From Cucumis sativus (Eukaryota > Streptophyta > Magnoliopsida > Cucurbitales > Cucurbitaceae), in contig NC_026660.2 of assembly GCF_000004075.3 (NCBI RefSeq), forward strand, positions 26,043,498 to 26,107,497: a DNA stretch of 64,000 nucleotides, in the 5' to 3' direction. The first letter of the stretch is position 1, and each line of letters opens with the position of its first letter. The notes beneath the pieces are model-generated. The model did not search any database. It was not told the origin of the DNA and was given only the letters and a program-made list of their open reading frames with translations. The translations under genes and the position numbers were made by a program. This document shows, piece by piece, positions 37,001 through 48,100 of this stretch.

Positions 37001-39458
37001 TTGTATTTCATTTTTTTTAAACAAGGAGTTAGATCTTTGCCCCTATACTTGGGTGCCTGCCTGCCCCAAACCTGAGCCCGAAAAACATCAAGGAAGTGTT
37101 TGGGGCAAGGAGTGGAGTTATGAATTTTGGAGAGTGGCACAGTCGTGGAGCCCACAGATTAAGGAATTAATAAAGTGTTTATAGTCATGGGACCCACCAA
37201 CTCCTTTGACTAAACAAGGAGTAGAGTTCCCAACTCCAACTCCTTAGGCAAACCTTGGGCAAATCTCCCCGCAAGGGTTTGTGGCATTAAGCTCACCCCT
37301 CACCGAAAGAATTGAACTTAGGACCTCTAAGCCGGTATGACCAAAAAAACCCAAGTCCTGGCCAATGGGGCAGCCCCTTGGATATTATAATTTCTCAATT
37401 TGTAGTACGAGAATTACCTTTATCAACTTTCCATTTGCAGTCATATGCTTTAATTTTGTTGAAAGAAGTTTTTTAAGGTTTGACGGGGGCCAGTAATGCT
37501 CCTACACAGAAAATGAAAACTTCAGATTGTATAGAACCATGTTGTCAACAAAAAACAATCATGTAGAGGCATCAAGGTAGAAGAAGGAACTGAGAATTGC
37601 ATAAAGAACAAGGAACTGAGAATTGCATAAAGAACAAGGAACTGAGAATTGCATAAAGAACAAGGAACTGAGAATTGCATAAAGAACAAGGAACTGAGAA
37701 TTGCATAAAGAACAAGGAACTGAGAATTGCATAAAGAATAAGGAACTGAGAATTGTAAAGCTAGTGTCATAAAATTTTCTGTATTCATCTATACTTCTTT
37801 CAATATGTGAGGATTTACTATAATCTAAACCTTCAAATGGCCAGAGTGCACAATTCGATAGAGATCTAAATTATGAATGAGAAAAACCCAGAAACTGAAA
37901 GATATATAACTAAGCACCCAAATCTTCGAGATGATAAAATTGCATGAAATAAGTGAATTTGATAAACAAGAAAACATTTTTAGATTTTCCTTGGTTTTTG
38001 TTAGATGTCTTATCACTCTTTTTGTTTCTTTCCTCCTCTTTTAATGGAAAGTTATTTCCTACTTCCTACTCGCACAAGAGATTACCATGTAATGTTATAA
38101 ACAGAAAAAGAAATCACATTTGGCAGACTTTTGACTGATAGGCATTCCTTCCACAGAAAGAAAAAAATACAGCAGCTCATAACAATGACAACACTATGAT
38201 TTTGCTAATTATCCATTCTATTCATACAAAATAATTAAAGACGCCAGGAGGAAAGATGTTTACTGCAAATATAAAATTGTCAAACATTCGAATTCAACCG
38301 TGTTATGCATTAGCACCTCTATGTACATAGCAATTGCAGCTCGGTCAGAACCCCTTGGCTCCTTTAGGTTGTTAATTGCCTCTGATATAAGTTTGTCCAA
38401 TCTACATCATGCAAAAGAGGTCTTATAAATCAATCCAAAATCAGGAAAGGAAGGATGAAGCACCTGCAGTTTCCAATGAAAGACTAATTCTAGAGCATGA
38501 TGTTTAAAACCATGTCTAATGGATGTAAACCAATTTGGTAATTATATTTTCTCATTCTGAACGGAGGTAAAGAACCACTTAGATCAATAATGTGTCATTT
38601 CATAGTACAAGATAACCGACATAGAGGCAAAAGGAAATAGTGTAGAGCCAGAAAAGGCCTTTTGTTTCTCCAAAATAATATGAAAAAATAGAAAATAAAT
38701 AGAGTGTCACTGAATGCAATAAGGTCAAGGGCTTTGGTAATGCATTAAAGCCAATATTTACTTTACCAGAAAAATTAGCTTGCTGTGCACTATGGTATTT
38801 GATATTTTAAATGAAACAATGTGAACCCAAATAACAATTGGTTATGCAACAATCACAACAAATATCTGATTATTTCACCATGGAACAAAAAAAGATTCAC
38901 ATGATTAGCTGCCATAAGACCTTGCTAGTGGCTCTTTCGGACCATTGGAGCGACTTGTTCCATTTGAAATCGCAAGTGGCTTAGCGTCAACGATCTCCTC
39001 ATTTGGAAGCACAGTGCTTACAGGCACAAGATTATCATGATGTTTTATGGCCATAGAATTCTTTTTAAGTGCGAGCTTAGCCTTTTGCCTAGACCCCCAT
39101 ATTGCAGTAACATTTATATTTCTCCACTTATCCTGTTCAGAGCCAAAATTACATTGAAAAATCATTAAATGTTTCGGTAAACCAAGCACTGTATTTCCAA
39201 GTAGAATATTGAAAGAAAACTCAACATGAGATGTTTGGTGAATTTCTACATTCTGTGACTTAATACTGTGGTGAGTGAACGAGAAGTATGGGGACAGGGG
39301 GGAGGCACCTTGAGATCCACATTTGAGCGTTGATGCAAAATTGAGCTGAATTCAGGATCTGTGAGTATTGTGCGCCATTTTCCCGCTCCATGCTTGATCA
39401 CTCCTGCCTTAAGGGCAGCTTCTTCTTCAGCTGTCCATTTTTGCTTAGGGGCACCCAT
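34068..39458 (-). CDS. TRB2: Telomere repeat-binding factor (TRB; Myb/SANT plus linker-histone domain)
   Basis: A nuclear protein that binds telomeric and telo-box DNA and, in Arabidopsis, recruits chromatin regulators. Five coding exons: 39309-39458, 38921-39132, 38317-38401, 37418-37501 and 34068-34451, giving 304 residues (Arabidopsis TRBs are about 300). The N-terminal Myb begins [20 protein letters not shown] and reaches the telobox signature VDLKDKWRN (47-55). The central H1/H5-like domain (about 122-185) has [14 protein letters not shown] and [13 protein letters not shown] long Ala/Glu coiled coil follows at about 225-290 ([20 protein letters not shown]). The ATG is the first base after a splice acceptor. 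A strong donor at 39964 (aag|gtaaga) implies a 506-base leader intron. The final exon reads to a stop at 34070-34068, but a donor-like caag|gtaatt just before it leaves the last residues uncertain. Confidence 0.93.
34737..35010 (-). mobile_element. Fossil fragment of a Ty3/gypsy integrase C-terminus
   Basis: On the minus strand, translated sequence includes [16 protein letters not shown], which resembles the GPY/F-region lead-in of plant gypsy integrases (KRRDLEFxVGDxVFLKxxP). Only a short piece is recognisable, with no flanking LTRs or other domains, so it is an old broken remnant within the TRB intron. Family assignment rests on this one motif. Confidence 0.35.
36051..36267 (+). mobile_element. 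Solo-LTR-like fossil, 217 bp
   Basis: Begins TGTTAGAAA and ends TTTCTAACA, so it has TG...CA ends with a 9-base inverted match. Inside are a TATA-like ggttatatacag near 36143 and GT/T-rich sequence toward the right end, as in short copia-type LTRs. The flanks (gcttct / gtctct) do not give a clean target duplication. No internal retroelement sequence adjoins it with confidence. Confidence 0.4.
36990..37376 (-). repeat. SINE-like sequence interrupted by a MITE-like insertion
   Basis: On the minus strand, 37376 to about 37256 reads gggctgccccattggccagg, then a tRNA-like B-box stretch ggtcctaagttcaattc. Sequence of similar style resumes left of the MITE (gggctcaggtttggggcagg, through 36990). This pattern is that of a tRNA-derived SINE split by a later insertion at 37096-37255. 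No poly-A end or target duplication was made out. Confidence 0.35.
37096..37255. mobile_element. MITE-like element with about 22-bp terminal inverted repeats
   Basis: Left end gtttggggcaaggagtggag, right end in reverse complement gtttgcctaaggagttggag: the two match over most of about 22 bases. The body is about 160 bases with no coding capacity. The superfamily is unclear because a target duplication could not be fixed. It lies in the TRB intron 160 bases from exon 4. Confidence 0.5.
37584..37755. repeat. 26-bp minisatellite, about 6.6 copies
   Basis: The unit aaggaactgagaattgcata plus aagaac repeats with exact 26-base spacing from 37584, 37610, 37636, 37662, 37688, 37714 and 37740. The first five full copies are identical as read. 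The sixth has one change (aagaat for aagaac) and the seventh is cut short. It sits in the TRB intron between exons 3 and 4, 83 bases upstream of exon 4 on the gene strand. Confidence 0.95.
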
Positions 39459-39964
39459 CTGCAAAATCCAGCCCGACACTGCAACAATTTTTGAACTGTA
39501 CTCCCGTTAAGTAATAAAATCAACTCAAGGAACACAAATCAGTAGCCAGTAGGTAATTAGTAATTCCATTGTTTCCAAGAAATAGAGTGTTTTCAAAATA
39601 CATGAAATTGCTCACAAGAATCTTTCAACACAAATTTGATCGATTTTAGAACAAAATGGTAAACGATCAAATGGACCAATCAATGCTTCCATGTAAAACG
39701 ATTTCATCCTCAATGAGGATAACTCAATGTCACATTTAACACCGAAGTTGTAAAGTTGGTGATCAAATAAAGATAAATGCAAGATTATTTCAACCCAGTA
39801 ATTCAAATTGTTAGACATATGAAATAAATTTTCTCTCCGAAACGGTCCAAGCTTATAGTGCCTCGAGAATACTTCTATTTCCACCGAACGACTCATCGAA
39901 ACTGAAAAAAGAAAAAGCAAGAATTGAACAAACAGAAGTGAAACAAAATTCAGTGCCTTCTTAC
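39459..39964 (-). promoter_or_regulatory. Leader intron of TRB
   Basis: Donor aag|gtaagaagg at 39964 and acceptor gattttgcag at 39459, directly before the ATG. Both are strong, so the 5' UTR exon lies at 39965 and beyond. Leader introns with an acceptor abutting the start codon often raise expression in plants; that effect is inferred. Confidence 0.75.
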
Positions 39965-40009
39965 CTTACAAGAAATAGGGAACAACAATAGAAACCGGCA
40001 GTTGGGATG

Positions 40010-41317
40010 GACTTCCCAGAGAAGAAAAAAAAAAGGCCAGGGCTTAAACCATTTTTCTGTGGCTCAGATTGTCGTCAGCAATTAACGCGTGGGCGGGGTG
40101 CTGATCGAAGGGAAGATCGGATAAATTATTTGGAAGAGGAAAAATTGAGGGGTCACGTCGTCATCGAAAGTAGACGAATCTTGGGAGGAACAAAGAAATG
40201 ATAGAGAAGAAGAAATGAAGAGGAAATGGGTTTAGAAAAAAGTGGGAAATTGAGAATGGGAGGGACACTCTGAATTTATGTGTCCTAATAATTCAACCAC
40301 ACCAAACCCCCTCTGCTTTCAACCAAATTAACACAAATCACTGCCAATTGGACTATGGCTGATAAAGTAGAAGTTAATGTAATCAAATTCCATAACTACA
40401 CAACCATTTACAACTTACTGTTTAAATTCTCCCATTTGTATCCTAAATTTTGGTCCCCCGCCTTTCGTAGTTGCGAAAAAGTAAATAAATGTTAAATTTT
40501 TTATTTAACTCACCTATCATAAATAGAAACCATGTCAATATTATGTGTTGTAGTCAAGTTTAGAAGTCTTGGTATGAAAGAAATAATAATTAATGGACTA
40601 ACTTCAAATATCATTCCATCTAGAAGATGTGTAGAAATTTTGGAGAGGGAGATAGATATGGGGTTGGCCTCTAGTGTTAAAAAAGTTAAGCAAGAGGTAG
40701 AGAGCTCAAAAGAAGAACATCAAGTTACTTGGAGTATCATGAAGTTGGTATAATGATGGAATAGCTGTAAGAGCTTTTTTAAAAAAAATAAAATTATCAC
40801 ATCTCAACATTATTGTAATGTCCAATCAAGACATGTTTAGCTCAAGGATAAACTTTTTGTGACATCACAATCTTAAGTCATTTTCTTTAAAACAGATTAT
40901 TTTTTGTTACGATTATTTTGTAAGATGAAAATTTTAAATGCAAGTCTTTGTAAATGTTTCTTCTAAGATTTTATACAATCATTGTTGCGGTATTATAAAT
41001 TTTAAGTTGTGTATCTATCAATATATATTACTAACATACCTAAGGATGGAGTGAAGTTAAATAAACTTTTCCTTAATCATACTTAGGATAGTAGAATGAG
41101 TCAGCCAAATGAGTTACGTTCGGCCTCTCTCTTATTTGATGTTTTTCGTATTATTTTAAAGGCCAACCTCCATTTTCGACAAGTTTTAAACAAAACAACA
41201 CCGTAAAATAAATCTCTTCTCCGTCGTTCAAAGTTCAATCGAGTTGGAAGTTTGTTTGTAACGGGGGACGAGGCTGACGGAAAACTAGTTTTCGCGTCGA
41301 ATTTTCTTCATCCACGG
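40010..41317. promoter_or_regulatory. Divergent promoter region of TRB and NDUFS4
   Basis: About 1.3 kb between the TRB leader exon (minus) and the NDUFS4 start (plus). The TRB side is purine-rich near 40000-40270. AT-rich in the middle. No site II or telo-box pair was found. An in-frame TTG upstream of 41318 is not an initiator. Confidence 0.45.
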
Positions 41318-44292
41318 ATGGCTAACTCCTTGCAGCGAATCTGGAGCCACGGACGTGCTCTTCGGGGTACTCTGGCTCCTCTTTCCAGGTCATTCTCCAC
41401 CGATTCCTTGGTTGAAATGAAGCCTGGCGAGATCGGTGTAGTCTCTGGAATTCCAGAGGAGCATCTTACTAGAAGGGTATAGCCCAGATATTTCTTTTTC
41501 TTTACTTTTTATCAACGAGTTTCCAATTGCTTACATTTTAGTTTAATTTCGAGGGATCGGGTTATTGGATGTTAGTGATGTTTTTTGTGATTAGGTTTTT
41601 TTATACCCATCTGCTTGGGTGTTCTTTCTTGTTTGTAACTTGGCCTTATTAGAATGGTTTGCAGTGGCTAAACCCCCTTAGATGTTACTTTGTTACTAGT
41701 ATGTTGAAATGTAGTCGGTTCCCATGAGGAGATGGAAATGTCCGGCTGTTCATAACCAAAAATTGATTAAAATGAGGTTAAAGTATGTCGAGGAGCCCGA
41801 GTTCTCTTCTTATCTGCTACTTTATATTGCTATTGGTTGCAATCTCAAGATCCTAGTCAGTTGATAGGCAGAAATTCGTTTTTTTTTTAAGTTGATTTAA
41901 CATAGGTCTTGACCAATTACTATCTCACAGTTTCTGTAAGTCATTAGGACCAATTGTTCAATCATCTATTGTTTAGAGGTATGAAAGGCAAATGTTGAGA
42001 TTTTCTTTAAAAATATTGTTTTGAATCTCAATTATTTTAGGATTGATCTCTACATGTATTGAGGTTTAATCTTGTAATTCTAATACACTAATCATTGGTG
42101 CGGATTTTCCTGTCATGTTATTCGTTTTCTATACTGATCATCTAGATTCATTTGTTTTCCTTTTATGTAATTATGTCAGGTTGTAATTTACTCTCCTGCT
42201 AGAACTGCATCCCAACAAGGATCAGGCAAGGTTGGCAAGTGGAAAATCAATTTTGTGTCAACACAAAAGTACGAATTCTTATCTGATTGTTTTCTTTATT
42301 TTTTTCTGAGTTTGATCTTAAAGGGAAAAGAAATCAGAAAATTGTTGCGTCGATATTTAACAGCAATTTTAGTTCAGGTCTAGCTGATTTCTAGATGCTA
42401 GATTGAAATCTTGTGCAGAACATGTTATACTGGGCAAACTTCAAGTGCCCAAAAGTTACTGGTCCTTGTTCTTTTACTCTCTACAATTACAGTTTTTTGA
42501 CCCTTATAATTTTTTTCTTTTTGAAATCTTGTTTCTCTGATCAGGCACCTTTTCTGATGGATTGGTTCCATTTTCTATTGCCTGTGTGTAATATTTAATT
42601 TGTTTTCATAAATGTGTGGTTTGTCGTTTAGAGAAGGAAAATATCATACGGAAGGGCAAAAGTTTTTTATGCTTATCTGTCATGTTTGTAGGTGGGAGAA
42701 CCCATTGATGGGGTGGACTTCTACTGGGGATCCCTATGCCAATGTAGGGGATTCTGCACTGTCTTTTGATAGCGAAGAAGCTGCAAAGGCATTTGCTGAG
42801 AAACATGGATGGGAATATGTGGTAATGCTTGCTTTAACCATTTAGAAAGATTTTTCTTCTTGTAATACCTTTATGTAGTTTGAGTTGTCATATCCTAGGT
42901 TAGTTATTAATTATGTTGTTTTTCCACTGTCAGTTTCCTTCAAATAAGTAATACTTAGAGTCGGTAGTGTTGATTAATTGTGCACATACTCTAATATATT
43001 CTTGACAACAATCTTCGCATTTTCACAAGGTTGAAAGTGGAACAATGCATTCTGATTCTAAGTAAACTCGAAAGAGCCAAAAAGACAGCCTTAAGGGCAG
43101 GGGTTGAGGAAATCCCCTCCCATAAAACTAATATGGAACAAATAAATAATACTGAAATGAAATTGACATTGGATATGGTTGTTTAGTGTGTTTATTTAGA
43201 ATAACAAGTATGATTGATGATTTCTGCTTTTGGGCTATAACATGGTGTTTGACTCTAAATGTAAGATATTATTTTCGAAGATAGTGGAAATTTAGTCAGT
43301 TATATAATATCCCAGTATTAGTTTGAAGCTAGTCTTCATAAGCTTCGAGAGGAGAAATATGAGGGGGAGAAGTCAGTTTTTCTTTCATTAGATTAAGAAA
43401 ATTTATATTATTTATTTTAGCATTCTCTTAACATTGCATTACCATTCTGTTTTTGTCCGGAGTGATTAAAAGTTTCTTTAATGTTCAGATTGAGGAAATA
43501 CTTTTCTGGCCTACATATAATTATGAGACTACTACATTCATACCATCTCCAAAATTTGGGTTAACTTCTAATCTTTCTGTTGATTGTGTTTCTTGATTTT
43601 CTGTTTTTTTTCCCTTCTTTTTGTAGGTTAAGAAGCGCCACACACCACTTTTGAAGGTTTGAGATTCTTTCCCATTATTTCAATTTCACTGAGCTTGTTA
43701 ACTGTCTTTTTTAGTTCCGTGGGGGTTGGATGCCCAAGTATAGAGTGATTCGTCCATTGAGCTTTCTGTCTTATTTACAAGCATCGATTATTTCCAAGGA
43801 ATAAGCCCTTTTGTTAAGTTTATATATTTGATCAATGCAACTTCTTTCATCATCTTCTAGAATTCTGCTGGCGTCTTTTGGTAATTATAAATCCTTTTGC
43901 AATATAGTCTTGTGAATAGTTTAGGGGAGATCAGTTTCAGTTTCCTCTTGGTACCTTTAGTTATTTCTGTTTTCTAAATGACGTAAAATTTTATTTGTTA
44001 TTATTAGAGTACTTTATAGTCCTACTCCTAACTAACAGGTCAGAGTTCCGTTTAAGATAGATGAAGGAGAAGGATGAAGTTCGGACAAATTGGTTTGAAA
44101 GTCGATCATGTTTAACACCCACTGATGAAGGAATTTTGATGCTGCTTGTAATTTTTATATCATCTAACTAATGGGAGCATCCAAAATAAAGAAACAGAAA
44201 AAACTTACTACTCCCTGCTTTGACTGTAGGCGAAGGCATACGCAGACAATTTCAAATGGAAGGGCCCTCCTGCTGCAGCCAAGGAGGCTTAG
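41318..44292 (+). CDS. FRO1: NADH dehydrogenase (ubiquinone) Fe-S protein 4, complex I 18-kDa subunit
   Basis: Accessory subunit NDUFS4 of the NADH-binding module of mitochondrial complex I; the Arabidopsis ortholog is FROSTBITE1. Five exons: 41318-41476, 42180-42268, 42692-42821, 43627-43656 and 44230-44292, joining to 156 residues (Arabidopsis about 154). The N-terminus [20 protein letters not shown] is a typical presequence. The NDUFS4 domain covers [60 protein letters not shown] and ends [12 protein letters not shown]. Exon 4 is only 30 bases ([10 protein letters not shown]). Phases match at every junction. Adjacent to TRB in divergent arrangement, and convergent with NAGS. Confidence 0.96.
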
Positions 44293-45181
44293 ACCTTGTT
44301 TGACACTCCTTTTCTTATTTAATTGGAGGCTGAACAGACTGGAAGGTTTGTGTAGTCCGTTTCGTTGCTTATTTTTGAGGAAGTTGGTTGTAATAAGTGA
44401 GAACCGTGGTGTATACTCACTTGACCTTGTAACTTTGTTCTCTCTTTACGTTACCATTACAGAACACCAAATGAAAAGTCTCAAGAAACAAACGAGCATA
44501 GGAATTGATAAGTTGATTGTTTTGCGCGATGAATGAAATTTTTTAGCAATAGTATAGCGCAATTCCATCAACATTGTTTAGATCAGTGCCTATTAACTTT
44601 TAGTTATATCAGTCCACAAAGTATGGTCCATGTGCAAAATGTTATCAAGAGCGCAGCTGTAACTTTGTGGTACTGACAATTTTCTCCTCCAAACAACACT
44701 TGACTCCCTTTCTAATTTTCTTCTTCACGAGACAGCAGTTTGTGTTTTTCTTCGGGAAAATGTAAATCGATATAGTTCTGTAGTTCAAATTGATAAGGTT
44801 AATTGTGTATCCTTAAGGACGTAGAGAATGAAAGAACTATATGGGAACCCTTCTTGACTCTTTCACCCATTATTTTATTACTAAAAAAGGCACTTATATA
44901 TATAATTCATTTGCCAAAGCATAAATATGATGTAGACAATCAAAATTTTTTAAGGAGACCTATGATCTTCTTTTCAGCAGCATATATACATGTCTTGGTA
45001 AACGAATACATAGATCACCCATATGGTAAGACATGGTGACGACTGACATTGATACAGAATAAAACAAGAACAGTGAGAACCAAGAGGAAATTTTGCTTTC
45101 TTATATGGTCAGGGCATATTTTTTTCCTCCCTGACCAACCATATAGAATGAAATGCTGCTTCTTCAATGCTCCGTCAATCC
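44293..45181. other. Convergent spacer between NDUFS4 and NAGS
   Basis: 3' flanks of both genes; no separate gene seen. Several plus-strand reading frames here show no family resemblance. Confidence 0.5.
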
Positions 45182-48100
45182 TCAAGCAAAAGCTCTATCG
45201 ACGCTACCAATCCTGTTCCTATCTGGCAACAGCTTCTTCATGTAGTACTTTGAATTTCTGGATAGATTTATCTTACTTCTCCTCTTTTCAGGTATTGATT
45301 CAAATGAACATTCTGAGAAACCACGCCTCACAAACCTGTTAAACAACTGGGGCATCATTTCCTTCCATCGACAAAATCAACTAAATTATCAATGAAAACC
45401 TATAACCGAACATGTTGACATGTTCTTATCTTCTCACATTGCCATTCGAGACATAAAATTTTGCTCTCAAAAGCTAACGAGAACCATCTAAGAATTCAGA
45501 TTGATATTACTTAAAAACTGTTGCAGGAAGAGATACAATAAATTAAGAAAGATTGCAATCGAACCAGTCCGCCGTTCGGGTTGTCAACAGAAAGAGCCTA
45601 TCCAGTCCAAGTGAGGCAGCCTTCTTTTCCATGTAATCTGCAGATCAGGAAGCAAAGTTACGTATAAGTTAATGGAAAGAGTGAGCACCCAGGTCACCTG
45701 AATAGACTAGTAAAAAGGTGAAACCTCCCAAGTGAGAGGAGGGTATCTTTGGTATTGGGAATGGTAGAGAGATTTTGGGATGGAAAAGAACCCTCTCAAA
45801 CAGGCTAAGGCTGTATGGTAATATCTTTCACTTTGTTCTCTACTGATCATAAATAGTATTTTCCAAGATACCTATCGAAAGCTCAAGGTTTTAAACCATT
45901 TACTCTTCGGGACAGTTTAGAAAACATGCACATTAATATTTTATCTTACACAGAGACCTAGCATGAGTATCTGTTGGCTTTGATCTACGGTACATTACAA
46001 AATGCAGCACTTAAAATGTGAAAAGTGAAAATTCGTTTTGAAAGGTTCAAATGAAAATCCCAAAGATGCCATCATAAGAGCTATAACCAATATCCCGACT
46101 ATTTAGCTGTTTTGAAGTTTGAAAAAAGATTTTTTTGAATACTTAAAAAGTCAATCCAAATGACTCATTATCATAACAGCCAATTGATGTCACCATACAC
46201 TGGCATTGTAAACCATGACCTAAATGAGTTGAACAGAATTCGCTCCTTCTGTTGAGTATGTGATAAAGCAACAATTCATTATCATACCAAGCAATTTGTC
46301 GCCTTGTCCTTGTCCTCGGCACTCGGCAGAAACTGCAATGGCAGCAATCTCTCCACATCTCTCTTCAAAGAAGGGGAAGAGAGCTGCACATGCAATGATT
46401 TGACCTTCTCTCTCAACAACAACAAACGAGTCCAATGATTCAAGTAGCTGCAATAACAAAACAGGATCCAGACATTCTAATCAATCGATCTCAAAACTCC
46501 ATTTAAGCTCCATAGGAAAACAAAACATCACTACCCACAAACTGGGAATAACTTATTGGACAGTGGTTCTTGCAAAACACTGGAAAGGGTGGAAGTTGAA
46601 ATACAAACCTCTTCATCACTTCTACGAACTAAGGTACCAGCCATTTCTAAAGGTAGTATAATTTGTCTAATTCCACGAAGATCAGACACTCTGGCCATTC
46701 GTGTTCCCTCGTAAAGATCACTGGAAACAGAAAGTTCATCGTGCATATCAGTTAATGGATAAAAAATAGCCCATTGAATGCTTTTAATCTTCTTTAAAAT
46801 GAAGTTTTTAGGTCCTATTTGATAACTATTTAGTTTTTTATAATTGAGCATATGAACATTAAACGCTACGTCTACCTATGAGTTTCTTTTATGCAATCTC
46901 TATTTTATAAGTGTTTTCAGAAACCAAGAAAAAATTGGAGAACTGAAAAAAAGTGAACTTTAGAATTTAGCTAAGCGTTAACATGTTTCTTTTATGAAAG
47001 ATAAATAGGAATACAATTATAGAGAAAGGGTGTGAAAACAAGCACATTTCTTAGAAATAAAAAGGCAAAAGGTTAACAGTATTTACAAACGAATTCCTTC
47101 ATAGATATAATTCCCGGGCATTACTAGTTACTACTTGTAATTCTCCGAAATGATTTTAACAGTTTAGTCACCAACAATACATTCATAAACAATATACGGA
47201 TGAATACAATGAAACTTCTTAAAAAAAAAAACCAAAAACAATATCACTAAAATAGCTTCCAACACATAATTATAACGTGAGCTAGTTGACCTCAAAAGGA
47301 ACAGAACTTTTCACTGAGGGGTAAAAAACCCAAATAATAGTACTACGTGAAACTTATTGTCAAGTATATCCATTGTTTGAGATGAAGATATAACAGAAGA
47401 GACTTGCCTGGCTACCATAGTGCCCATTCCATCTCTCTTAAACAATTCAAGCAATAAAACTCCTCCAATAGTGCCATCTAGCAAATGCACTCTTTGAACA
47501 CCACCCTAAAAGTATGATAGCAAACTCAATAAAGCCCAATTCAGAACAGTCATCAACATGAATGAAAAATAATTCATTCCACAACGATCTAGATAATTCA
47601 GGTAATTTTCCAACCATCGAACGCCTATTGAGCCACATACCAAGGAACTAATGTCAAAAATGGACAAAGAAAACATGAACCAATTTCCAAATATAAAAGC
47701 CTTGCATAATGGTAACCGAGGAATTATCTATTGCGTCAGGAAATTTAGAGGGAGAAACTAGAGGATAACCACAAAATCTTAAATAGTAAGAACATATTTT
47801 AAATTACAATGAACTATTTGGAGGGAAATTGCCCCCTACTTTTTTGCATTCTTTTTCACTCTGCTGCTGATGATAACTTAAAAACGGAAATTTTCGATTT
47901 GAAATAGTTAATAACTTAATTACGATAAATAACTAAGCAACAGGCTGATCAGAGATCAAGAACATCAGAAGGAATAAGCAAGCCCCAATTCAATGAAACA
48001 CATGATTAGGCCTTTTTCTTGTTCCTGAAATATGCCTGTGTGAGAGAGAAGTATGAAGAAAGTTCATGTGAAGTATAAATTTAAGACAGTTAGAAAACCA

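Larger units (their letters stand above)
34452..37417 (-). other. 3-kb last intron of TRB, repeat-rich
   Basis: Between exons ending ...TTGATAAAG and starting GTAAAGCATAAG. It holds a gypsy-type integrase fossil, an LTR-like fossil, and a SINE-like plus MITE-like cluster, listed separately. The stretch at 35020-36040 has no feature I can name, though its composition is less AT-rich than the gene spacers and suggests old inserted DNA. Confidence 0.7.

Noticed and set aside
37522-37788. Minus-strand repetitive reading frame with a recurring hydrophobic unit
   Set aside because: It is the translation of the 26-bp minisatellite (26 is not a multiple of 3, so the frame cycles). No gene context.
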